Shown one piece after another: positions 1-7,102 of a DNA stretch of 9,660 nucleotides. The notes beneath the pieces were generated by a model, which was not told the DNA's origin, did not search any database, and worked only from the letters and a program-made list of their open reading frames with translations. A program made the translations under genes and the position numbers. The stretch's first letter is position 1, and each line of letters begins with the position of its first letter. Source of the DNA: Bacteroidales bacterium (lineage in GTDB: Bacteria; Bacteroidota; Bacteroidia; Bacteroidales; JAFGXI01); NCBI GenBank assembly GCA_026985625.1, contig JALSQC010000262.1, positions 1 to 9,660 of the forward strand. The letters run 5' to 3'.

Positions 1-1505
1 ACAAGAGCATATCTTTCTTGTGATTGTTTTAATGCTTGTATGTTATTTTCGCTTTCGGTTATATCCAAAGTCCATAATAAAACTCTGTATATCTCGCCTT
101 GTTCGTTTAATATTGGGTCTAAATGGGTTTCGTTCCAATACTCGTTATTTTTTAGTTGTATTTTTTCTTTAAATACTATATGTTCTCCTTTTTTTGCTTC
201 TTCGAATCTTTTTTTAAAGCTCTCGCGTCCTATTTCGTCGGGAACAAAATCTAAAATATTATCACCTGCTTTTAAATGCCTGTTATACTCGCTATATATT
301 ATTAACTGTGCAGCTTTATTAAACGATACTAATTTATAATCTAAATCGCATAAATAAAATCGTTGAATACTACTCTCAAATAATGGTTTTAATTCTGATT
401 TTATATTTTTATATTTTTCTTCTATTTCTTTAAGTTTTGTTATTTCGTAAAGAGTAATATAGAATAAATTTATATTGTTGTTCTCGTCAGATATAGGGTA
501 TATGGTTATTTTAAAATATTTGTTTTTATCTCTTACGTTAATTATTCTTTCGAGATAATGAGATACTCCTTCGAGTGTATTGTTTATTAAATATTGTAAT
601 TCTTTGTTATTTAAAAATGATAGTGCATCAAGTATTTTGTCTCCTTTTTTTATGTTTTTCGAAAAGTATGTATTTAGATATTTTTCTGTTAATCCGTTAT
701 AATCTACAATGTTTAAGTCTTTATCTACTAAAATTATTGATTCTATACTGGAATCAAACAATGCTTTTAGTTTTAGTTTATCGGTATTTTTATCAGGTGC
801 TGTAACAGAATCTTGTTTAAAAGCCGAACAAACTATAGTTTGTTTTTTGTCGATTATAATTTTATTAAATTCTAATTTTAGTAACGAATTATTAATTTCA
901 ACATTAGCAACAAAACTGTTGTTTTTTTCTAATTGCGAAAGTATATTTTGTCTAAAATTAATATCGGGAAGCACTAACTCTATATTTTTGTTTACAACAT
1001 CTTTAATTTGTTTTTTAAATATTTCTTCCGATTTTTTATTCCAGCAAATAATATCGTAATTATCGTTTAATGTAAATATGCCGAGATTAACATTGTTAAT
1101 TATTGAATTTAGTAAATTTTTGCTATTTTTATCATACGATTTTGATAATGCAATATCAATAGTTATTTTTAATTTTGTTTTGTCTATGGGTTTTACCAAA
1201 TATCCGTAAGGATTTGTGTCTATTGCCTGGTTTATAATTTTATCGTCGGTATTACTTGATAAATATATTATTGGTATATTATGCTTTTTGTTAATAATTT
1301 TACTTGCTTCTATTCCCGACATTTCTCCGGGAAAAGTAATATCCATAAGAATAATATCCGGAGTATTATTTTCTAAATATTTAATAGCATCTTTGGGTAA
1401 AATAAATGTTTTTTCGAGATTATAGCCTATATCGTTTATAAACATTGTAAAGACTGTTTGTAACATTTTGTCGTCTTCAACTAAGATTATATTTGGAACT
1501 TTCAT
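1..1505 (-). CDS. Response-regulator receiver protein with multiple PAS sensor domains (5' part only)
   Basis: The minus strand is open from an ATG at 1503-1505 to the window edge, giving 501 residues without a stop; the 3' end is missing. Residues 1-120 form a receiver domain: acidic pocket E10-D11-D12, phospho-acceptor D55 in ILMD, the conserved Ser/Thr position at S83-S84 (YLSS), aromatic Y102 and lysine K105 in LVKP. All residues needed for phosphorylation are present. PAS-like folds follow at about 132-225, 246-358 and 371-485, the last ending in a PAC-like WTLDITE stretch, and a short linker (QSQERYA) looks like the lead-in to a fourth PAS. Proteins of this layout in Bacteroidota usually end in a histidine kinase, but another output is possible; it cannot be seen here. 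It is cytoplasmic by appearance, with no membrane segment in the visible part. It is transcribed away from coaX. REC call very firm, PAS calls from secondary-structure pattern, output unknown. Confidence 0.85.
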   Translation of the reverse strand, partial: MKVPNIILVEDDKMLQTVFTMFINDIGYNLEKTFILPKDAIKYLENNTPDIILMDITFPGEMSGIEASKIINKKHNIPIIYLSSNTDDKIINQAIDTNPYGYLVKPIDKTKLKITIDIALSKSYDKNSKNLLNSIINNVNLGIFTLNDNYDIICWNKKSEEIFKKQIKDVVNKNIELVLPDINFRQNILSQLEKNNSFVANVEINNSLLKLEFNKIIIDKKQTIVCSAFKQDSVTAPDKNTDKLKLKALFDSSIESIILVDKDLNIVDYNGLTEKYLNTYFSKNIKKGDKILDALSFLNNKELQYLINNTLEGVSHYLERIINVRDKNKYFKITIYPISDENNNINLFYITLYEITKLKEIEEKYKNIKSELKPLFESSIQRFYLCDLDYKLVSFNKAAQLIIYSEYNRHLKAGDNILDFVPDEIGRESFKKRFEEAKKGEHIVFKEKIQLKNNEYWNETHLDPILNEQGEIYRVLLWTLDITESENNIQALKQSQERYAL

Positions 1506-1600
1506 AAAATTTAAAAAAAAAGTCTTAAAAAATTGAATTAAATATACAATTATTTTTTTATTTGTAAAATATTTTTAAAAAAAGGCATAAATATCTATAA

Positions 1601-2323
1601 ATGAATATAATAATTGATGTTGGCAATTCTAAAATTAAAGTAGCTTTGTTTGAAAACGGTAAAATTATCACAAAAAAAATTTTTAATAGATTAAATATTG
1701 ATATTTTTGACTATTTAAAAATAAAAAACTCCGAGAATAATAATTTAATAATATCATCGGTAAAAAAAATAGACGATAAAGTTATTAAAAATTTTAAAAA
1801 ATATGCAAAAAATACAATTATTCTCGACAATAATATAAAATTACCCATAAAAAATAATTACAAAAACAAAAATACTTTGGGTTACGATAGAATTGCTGCT
1901 GCTATTGGTGCTTGGTGCTTATCGCAAAGTAAAAATAATTTAATAATTGATATTGGAACCGCTATAACAATAGATATTGTTATTGATAATGTTTTTTTAG
2001 GAGGAAATATATCTCCCGGAATTGACATTAGATATAAAGGCTTAAACAATTTTACCGACAAATTACCGTTATTGAATAATCGAGAAAATATTTATTTATA
2101 TGGAGACACAACTCAAACATCGATAATAAGTGGTGTTATTAACGGAATTACTTACGAGATTCAAGGAGCAATTGACAATTTTACAAAAAAATTTAAAAAT
2201 ATTAACACTTTTATTACAGGAGGAGACGCTTTTTTCTTTGATAAAAAAATTAAAAGAAGCATATTTGTAAATTCAAATTTAGTCCTTATTGGATTAAACA
2301 AAATATTAGAAATTAATGTATAA
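1601..2323 (+). CDS. coaX: Type III pantothenate kinase
   Basis: Phosphorylates pantothenate to 4'-phosphopantothenate with ATP, the first step of coenzyme A synthesis, in the cytoplasm. At 240 residues it has a normal length for CoaX and the ASKHA-fold motifs are in order: the phosphate-binding DVGNSKIK at 5-12 (opening D6, K11), TLGYDR at 92-97 with D96 as the expected catalytic aspartate, DIGTAITID at 117-125, GGNISPG at 134-140, and a late TGGDA at 206-210. Type III enzymes typically need a monovalent cation and resist CoA feedback; that is family knowledge, not seen here. The ATG is the first in frame and puts the DxGN motif at the usual N-terminal place. No Shine-Dalgarno sequence precedes it. 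It heads the plus-strand cluster, and its stop codon overlaps the next gene by 8 bp (ATG inside the last codons), suggesting translational coupling. It is richer in AAA/AAT codons than average, as are its neighbours. Confidence 0.95.
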   Translation: MNIIIDVGNSKIKVALFENGKIITKKIFNRLNIDIFDYLKIKNSENNNLIISSVKKIDDKVIKNFKKYAKNTIILDNNIKLPIKNNYKNKNTLGYDRIAAAIGAWCLSQSKNNLIIDIGTAITIDIVIDNVFLGGNISPGIDIRYKGLNNFTDKLPLLNNRENIYLYGDTTQTSIISGVINGITYEIQGAIDNFTKKFKNINTFITGGDAFFFDKKIKRSIFVNSNLVLIGLNKILEINV

Positions 2324-3584
2324 AATTAAAATATTACTGTTATTTATTATTTTTTTATCTACAAACGTATTAACGGCACAAGTTAATATCAACTCGCCAT
2401 ATTCGAGATATGGAGTGGGAGATATATTCTCGGGAAGTTTTTCGCAAACAAAACCTATGGGGGGAACAGCAATAGCCGTTAGTTCTCCAAACAACATAAA
2501 TTTTTTAAATCCCGCATCGTATTTAAATATCGATTCTCTATCTTTTATTTTCGAGGCAGGTTACTCTAACCGTTTAAAATTTTTTAAAACAGCAAAAAAC
2601 ACCGATTATAATAACTACTCAAATTTAGAATATATATCAGCTAAATTTCCTATTACCAAATGGTGGGCTGCAAGTTTTGGCTTATTACCATATAGCTCGA
2701 TAGGATATAATATAAAAACCGTTTCGTCTAATGATGAGTTTGACGAAATCGATTATTTTTTTAACGGTAGCGGAGGTATAGATCAAATATATCTTGGAAA
2801 CTCATTTAAAATTATTAAAAATCTATATGTTGGAGCAAATTTTACATATTTATTTGGAGGACTAAATCAACAAAACTCTATTATTTTTCCTAACGATAAT
2901 TATGCGGCAAATACTTTTATCGATAAACAAACATACATTGCCGACTTTAATTTTAATTATGGATTAATGTATAAAATAAATCTAAAAAACAATAGATTTA
3001 TAAATGCAGGTTTAATTTATTCGGCAAAAAAATCATTAAAAGCAAAACGATCTTATTTATCAACAGGAGTAGTTACATCGGGAGGCATTGTTGCCAACGA
3101 CACAATAGAAAATATTATAGACGAAAAAGGTAATGTTGATATTCCTCAAAGTATGGGAATAGGCATCTCGTATAATATTAACAAAAAATTAATTGTTGCA
3201 ACCGATTTTTATAAACAAAATTGGGCAGATGTTAAAATATTCGGAAACAACGACTCCCTCACAAACAGCACCCGTATATCATTAGGATTTGAATATACTC
3301 CCGTTTGGAACGATGCATTACGATATTATAAAAGAATAAAATACCGAGGAGGAATAAAATATCAAAACACATACATTAACATAAACAACAAACAAATAAA
3401 TAATATTGGCATAAGTTTTGGTGTTGGTTTACCGTTACGAAAAACAAAAACATCAATAAACTTAGCCTTTGAGATAGGAAAACGAGGCACATATACCAAT
3501 AATTTATTACAAGAAAATTATATTAATTTTTCGTTAAATCTAACATTAGGTGATTATTGGTTTATGAAACATAAATTTAATTAA
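2316..3584 (+). CDS. FadL/OmpP1-like outer-membrane beta-barrel protein
   Basis: Predicted outer-membrane channel of 422 residues, probably for hydrophobic compounds, although the substrate cannot be read from sequence. A signal peptide spans residues 1-21 (basic start, hydrophobic 5-18, cleavage after LTA). The mature protein begins near an SPYSRYG motif (27-33), which I know from a family of Bacteroidota outer-membrane proteins, and contains NPAS at 65-68, matching the NPA element near the N-terminus of FadL-type barrels. From about 80 onward the protein shows alternating polar and aromatic/aliphatic residues with glycine turns, typical of amphipathic strands. The C-terminal strand is followed by WFMKHKFN rather than a terminal Phe, as seen in relatives. 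The ATG overlaps the coaX stop by 8 bp; a gap of 27 bp separates it from the TPR gene. The barrel call is firm; FadL-like membership is probable; transport function is inference. Confidence 0.8.
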   Translation: MYKIKILLLFIIFLSTNVLTAQVNINSPYSRYGVGDIFSGSFSQTKPMGGTAIAVSSPNNINFLNPASYLNIDSLSFIFEAGYSNRLKFFKTAKNTDYNNYSNLEYISAKFPITKWWAASFGLLPYSSIGYNIKTVSSNDEFDEIDYFFNGSGGIDQIYLGNSFKIIKNLYVGANFTYLFGGLNQQNSIIFPNDNYAANTFIDKQTYIADFNFNYGLMYKINLKNNRFINAGLIYSAKKSLKAKRSYLSTGVVTSGGIVANDTIENIIDEKGNVDIPQSMGIGISYNINKKLIVATDFYKQNWADVKIFGNNDSLTNSTRISLGFEYTPVWNDALRYYKRIKYRGGIKYQNTYININNKQINNIGISFGVGLPLRKTKTSINLAFEIGKRGTYTNNLLQENYINFSLNLTLGDYWFMKHKFN

Positions 3585-3611
3585 ACAAACATTAAAAAAA
3601 ACATATAAACT

Positions 3612-4955
3612 ATGAAAATTAAATCAATTTTATTAATTATTTTATTATTTGGCTTTACAGCTAATACTGTTTTTTCACAAACAGCCGATAGCAAGTATGG
3701 GAAAGATACATTAAAATGCAAACAACAATTATCACTTTACAGCTCTTTTGTTCAACAAAAAAGCTATAAAGATGCTTTACCGGCTTGGAGATGGGTTTTT
3801 GCAAACTGTCCAAAAGCAAGTAAAAATATTTATATACACGGAGTTAGAATTTATAAATCGTTAATAAAAAACGAAAAAGACAAAGCCGTTAAACAAAAAT
3901 ATGTAGATACATTATTAATGATTTACGATAAACGAATTAAATATTTTAAACAAGAAGGACTTGTCGATGGACGAAAAGGAGTTGATATATACAGATACCG
4001 AAAAGACAGCATAGATTTAGCATATAATTATTTAAATAAATCTTACGAGTTACGTAAAGAAAAAACCGAAGCGGCAGTATTAGTATATTACCTTACAGCA
4101 TCGGTAAAAATGATGAAAAAAGGAAAACTAAAAAAAGAAGATGTTGTTACAGTATATTCAAACGCATCAGATGCTATTGATGTCCAAATAGCAAAAGAAA
4201 AAGCAGGAAAAAATCGTGCAAAAAAAATAGAAAAATATAATAAAGCAAAAGAAAATATCGAAAAAATATTTGCAAATAGCGGAGCTGCCAATTGCGAAAT
4301 ATTAACCAACCTTTTTGATAAAAAATACGACGAAAACAAAGAAAATACCGACTACCTTAATAAAGTGGTAAAACTTTTAAACAAAAGCAAATGCACCGAT
4401 AGCGATTTGTTTTTTAAAGTATCGGAACAACTAAACAAATTACAACCGTCAGCCTTATCGGCATATAGTTTAGCTCGTATGTTTGTAAAAAAAGGACAAA
4501 GTTCAAAAGCTGCTAATTACTATAACCAAGCAATAAAATTGCAAGAAGATGCCGAAACAAAAGCACAATATTATTACGAGTTAGCAGCATTAACAGGAAC
4601 AAAACTCGGCAATCCATCATCGGCACGCTCATATGCACTTAAAGCAGCCGAATTAAAACCAAAATGGGGAGCCCCATATATTTTAATTGCAAATTTATAT
4701 GCAGCAAGCTCAAATAAAATAGGCGAAAACAAATTCGAACATCAAGCCGCATTTTGGGCAGCAGTAGATAAATTACAAAAAGCAAAAGCTGTTGACCCAA
4801 CCTGTGCAACCGAAGCCAATAAATACATAGGAAAATATTCGGCAAATTTTCCCGGCAAAGAAGATGCCTTCTTTTATAACGTTATAGACGGATCAACATA
4901 TAAAGTAAAACCATGGATTAGCGAAACTACAAAAGTTAGATTTAACCATAATTAA
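3612..4955 (+). CDS. Secreted tetratricopeptide-repeat protein
   Basis: A 447-residue exported protein with a signal peptide at 1-22 (KIK start, hydrophobic 6-16, cleavage before Q23) and no lipobox, so probably soluble in the periplasm or peripheral on a membrane. The N-terminal half is helical and lysine-rich. TPR-like helix pairs are clearest at about 284-315 (YSLARMF..., AANYYNQAIKL), 317-350 (YYELAAL..., ALKAAELKP) and 351-396 (PYILIANLY..., AKAVDP). The tail carries a short conserved-looking YKVKPW segment (430-435) like that of related Bacteroidota TPR proteins. Five cysteines remain in the mature chain (C36, C66, C228, C261, C398). TPR domains bind other proteins, so a scaffold role in envelope assembly beside the barrel, LptC and PpiD is a reasonable inference, but the partner is unknown. 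No Shine-Dalgarno sequence is seen before the ATG. Confidence 0.8.
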   Translation: MKIKSILLIILLFGFTANTVFSQTADSKYGKDTLKCKQQLSLYSSFVQQKSYKDALPAWRWVFANCPKASKNIYIHGVRIYKSLIKNEKDKAVKQKYVDTLLMIYDKRIKYFKQEGLVDGRKGVDIYRYRKDSIDLAYNYLNKSYELRKEKTEAAVLVYYLTASVKMMKKGKLKKEDVVTVYSNASDAIDVQIAKEKAGKNRAKKIEKYNKAKENIEKIFANSGAANCEILTNLFDKKYDENKENTDYLNKVVKLLNKSKCTDSDLFFKVSEQLNKLQPSALSAYSLARMFVKKGQSSKAANYYNQAIKLQEDAETKAQYYYELAALTGTKLGNPSSARSYALKAAELKPKWGAPYILIANLYAASSNKIGENKFEHQAAFWAAVDKLQKAKAVDPTCATEANKYIGKYSANFPGKEDAFFYNVIDGSTYKVKPWISETTKVRFNHN

Positions 4956-4958
4956 AAA

Positions 4959-5534
4959 TTGAAATATAAAATAGCAAAAATAAAAAACACAATAAAACTA
5001 TTATTAATAACATCAATAGTAAATATTGTGTTTTTTTCATGCGAAAACGATATAAAACAAATAAATACAATTACCAAACGAATAGAGTTCCCTAATCAAA
5101 CAGCAAAAAACTTAACAGTTTTGCGAAGCGATTCGGGAATGATTATAGCCCGAATACATGCCGACGAAATAAAAGTTTATTCCGATGTAAAAGAACCATA
5201 TACGGTTTTTCCAAAAGGATTAAAAGTAGAAACATTTAAAAAATTTCCAAAAATAGAATCCAGCATATATGCCGAATATGCCATTTATTACGATAAAAAA
5301 AAATTATGGATAGCTCGATACAACGTAAAAGCACAAAACTCAAAAGGCGAAAAATTAAATACCGAAGAATTATTCTGGGACGAAAAAAATAAAAAAATAT
5401 ACTCAAACAAATTTTCGAAAATAACAACCCAAGATGGAGTCTTATATGGTAAAAAAGGATTTACCGCCGATCAAAACTTTACTAAATGGAAATTAATAAA
5501 CACAAACGGAACAGTAAATATAAAAGATGAGTAA
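4959..5534 (+). CDS. lptC: LPS export protein LptC, Bacteroidota lipoprotein type
   Basis: LptC links the inner-membrane LptB2FG ATPase to LptA and so carries lipopolysaccharide across the periplasm. The 191-residue product has a basic start, a hydrophobic segment at about 11-27 and a cysteine at C28 in FFSC, a loose lipobox typical of Bacteroidota lipoproteins, whereas the E. coli protein keeps a transmembrane anchor. The mature part matches the Bacteroidota LptC pattern I know: SDSG at 57-60, KEPYTVFPKGL, KKLW, EELFWDEKNKKIYS and a late G-G-F segment. The start is a TTG (4959-4961), 3 bp after the TPR stop; no ATG exists in frame before residue 61, and starting there would remove the signal and lipobox, so TTG is strongly favoured. 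The stop overlaps the next gene by 8 bp. Function is firm at family level; lipid anchoring is inferred from the lipobox. Confidence 0.88.
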   Translation: MKYKIAKIKNTIKLLLITSIVNIVFFSCENDIKQINTITKRIEFPNQTAKNLTVLRSDSGMIIARIHADEIKVYSDVKEPYTVFPKGLKVETFKKFPKIESSIYAEYAIYYDKKKLWIARYNVKAQNSKGEKLNTEELFWDEKNKKIYSNKFSKITTQDGVLYGKKGFTADQNFTKWKLINTNGTVNIKDE

Positions 5535-5727
5535 AGCTCCAATAATTATCGAAAAAATATGGCTAATAATAGCAATAATTACATTGCTAATGTTTTTTTA
5601 CGAAATATTAAAAAAAGTAGAATTTTCGCAATCATATCCATTATTAATAATTTTCTTTGTATCTTTAATTATGTTTTTTTTACGAAGATTTATAAGGAAA
5701 AATAATAACAAAAATGATACTATCTAA
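5527..5727 (+). CDS. Small two-helix membrane protein between lptC and corC
   Basis: A 66-residue protein with two hydrophobic segments at about residues 9-27 and 38-53, a short charged/aromatic linker (KKVEFSQ) between them, and a strongly basic tail (RRFIRKNNNKN). By the positive-inside rule the hairpin should have both ends in the cytoplasm. No catalytic or binding motif is visible and I do not recognise a named family, although small proteins of this sort occur at this place in other Bacteroidota as far as I recall. Its ATG lies inside the end of lptC (8-bp overlap) and its own end overlaps the next start by 14 bp, which argues that it is really translated and coupled to both. A role as an accessory of LPS export or of the CorC-like protein is only a guess from position. 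Confidence 0.7.
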   Translation: MSKAPIIIEKIWLIIAIITLLMFFYEILKKVEFSQSYPLLIIFFVSLIMFFLRRFIRKNNNKNDTI

Positions 5728-6976
5728 CCTGATTATTGTTTTTATAACCCTACTACTATCAGCATTCTTTTCGGGAATGGAAATAGCTTTTGTTTCGTCT
5801 AACAAACTAAAAATAGAAGTAGATAAAACAAAAAATACCGTAACATCAAGTATAATATCTTACTTTACAGACAAATCATCACAATTTATATCGACAATGC
5901 TTGTTGGAAACAACATATCATTAGTTATTTACGGTATTTATATGTCAATAATTTTAGAACCTATAATTTTAAAATTAACCGATATACCATTTTTTATTTT
6001 ACTAATACAAACAATAATATCAACATTAATAATACTAATTACCGCCGAGTTTTTGCCAAAAATAGCTTTTAGATTAAACCCTAATTTTTACTTAAACTTT
6101 TTTGCCGTTCCACTAATAATAATATACTTTATTCTTACACCAATAGCATGGATAATTTTAAAAATATCAAACCTTATATTAAAATACATATTTAAAATAA
6201 AACATGACGACAATAAAAAAAACCTCTTAGGAAAAATAGACCTCGACTACCTAATACAAGAAAACATATCCGACGACAATAAAAAAAACGAGGAAGAAAA
6301 AGAAATGGAAATATTTAGAAATGCACTCGATTTCTCGGATATTAAAATTAGAGATTGTATGATTCCTCGAATCGAAATAGTTGCTATGGATATAAACGAA
6401 AATATTAATACACTAAAACAAAAATTTATAGAAACCGGACTATCAAAAATATTAATATATAACAAAACTATAGACAATATAATAGGGTATGCACACTCGT
6501 CGGGATTATTTAAAAATCCAAAAAAAATAAACGACATTTTATACGATATTATAATTGTTCCCGAAACAGTTCCTGCAAACAAAATGCTTGCCCGATTTAT
6601 AAACGAAAACAAAAATGTAGCAATAATTGTCGACGAATTTGGAGGAACATCAGGAATGGTTACAATAGAAGATATTATAGAAGAAATATTTGGCGAAATA
6701 GAAGACGAACACGACATATCACAAATAGTAGAAAAAAAGATATCCGATAACGAATATGTTTTTTCTGCACGTATCGAGATAGACTATTTAATAGAAAAAT
6801 ATAAAATTAATATTCCAAGAAGCGACGAATATGATACATTAGCAGGATATATTTTATTTATTAACGAAAATTTTCCGAAAGTTAATCAAGAAATTAGCGA
6901 CAACAAATATACTTTTAGAATATTAAAAGGTTCTCAAACAAAAATAGAACTCGTTAAACTGCTCGTAATCAGTTAG
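5714..6976 (+). CDS. CNNM/CorC-family protein (DUF21, CBS pair, CorC_HlyC domain)
   Basis: An inner-membrane protein of 420 residues of the family annotated as hemolysin-like or CorC/CNNM, some members of which move or regulate Mg2+ or Co2+. The N-terminal DUF21 membrane domain (about 1-165) has FFSGMEIAF at 18-26, LVGNN at 63-67 and AEFLPK at 111-116, with hydrophobic helices at about 3-20, 63-82, 92-112 and 130-158. A charged linker leads to a CBS pair at about 207-335: MIPR at 216-219 with IVAMD after it, and VDEFGGTSGMVTIED at 306-320 followed by acidic EEIFGEIEDEHD. The C-terminal CorC_HlyC domain covers about 340-420. All parts are present and length is normal. GldE of gliding bacteria is a related protein, but the gldD/ssb context expected for it is absent here. 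Ion specificity is not readable. Stop is TAG; 126 bp follow before the next gene. Confidence 0.88.
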   Translation: MILSNLIIVFITLLLSAFFSGMEIAFVSSNKLKIEVDKTKNTVTSSIISYFTDKSSQFISTMLVGNNISLVIYGIYMSIILEPIILKLTDIPFFILLIQTIISTLIILITAEFLPKIAFRLNPNFYLNFFAVPLIIIYFILTPIAWIILKISNLILKYIFKIKHDDNKKNLLGKIDLDYLIQENISDDNKKNEEEKEMEIFRNALDFSDIKIRDCMIPRIEIVAMDINENINTLKQKFIETGLSKILIYNKTIDNIIGYAHSSGLFKNPKKINDILYDIIIVPETVPANKMLARFINENKNVAIIVDEFGGTSGMVTIEDIIEEIFGEIEDEHDISQIVEKKISDNEYVFSARIEIDYLIEKYKINIPRSDEYDTLAGYILFINENFPKVNQEISDNKYTFRILKGSQTKIELVKLLVIS

Positions 6977-6988
6977 TAGTCAACAAGT

Positions 6989-7000
6989 TGCAATATTGCA
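6989..7000. repeat. Perfect 12-bp palindrome after corC
   Basis: TGCAATATTGCA reads the same on both strands and starts 12 bp after the corC stop codon. It sits next to a weaker dyad, CAAC-AA-GTTG, at 6981-6990. The palindrome has no loop and no run of T follows, so it is a poor terminator. It lies about 55 bp upstream of the putative -7 element of the PpiD-like gene, a place where an operator could act. In such AT-rich DNA a short palindrome can arise by chance, so function is only suggested. Confidence 0.35.
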
Positions 7001-7055
7001 GAATTTATTAAAATATTTGATACACATTAAATATAAAAAACATATAAAAAATTAT

Positions 7056-7063
7056 TATATTCG
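7056..7063 (+). promoter_or_regulatory. Putative Bacteroidota -7 element upstream of the PpiD-like gene
   Basis: TATATTCG matches the Bacteroidota sigma-70 -7 consensus TAnnTTTG at all but one position and is followed by TAGCC, a sequence often seen at start sites in this phylum. It would start transcription near 7068-7070 and leave a leader of about 33 bases. A clear TTTG -33 box at the usual spacing is missing; the nearest TTTG (7016-7019) is too far upstream. It suggests that the foldase gene has its own promoter in addition to any read-through from the upstream cluster. Confidence 0.5.
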
Positions 7064-7102
7064 TAGCCTTAAAAAAACTAATAAATTTTAAATAAAATAA
7101 TA

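Noticed and set aside
40..1425. Several plus-strand open frames of 69-116 codons at the left end
   Set aside because: They lie opposite a 501-codon minus-strand frame with clear receiver and PAS domains; their peptides are low-complexity Phe/Leu/Ser-rich antisense products.
1539..1546. Possible -7 element TATATTTA (minus strand) for the receiver-PAS gene
   Set aside because: It matches TAnnTTTG except for the last G, but there is no -33 TTTG at proper distance and such strings are frequent in this AT-rich spacer.
1561..1600. TTTG at 1561-1564 as a -33 box for coaX
   Set aside because: No convincing TAnnTTTG follows at the usual spacing before the ATG at 1601, so no promoter is called although one must exist in or near the divergent region.
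6247..6717. A 156-codon minus-strand open frame
   Set aside because: It is antisense to the CBS pair of the CorC-like gene, is rich in Ser and Ile as expected for the reverse of Asp/Glu/Asn-rich codons, and has no domain or start signal.
5714..6976. Assignment of the CorC-like protein as the gliding protein GldE or as a haemolysin
   Set aside because: The family is shared, but no gliding gene neighbours are present, and the haemolysin label is a historical family name with no support here.
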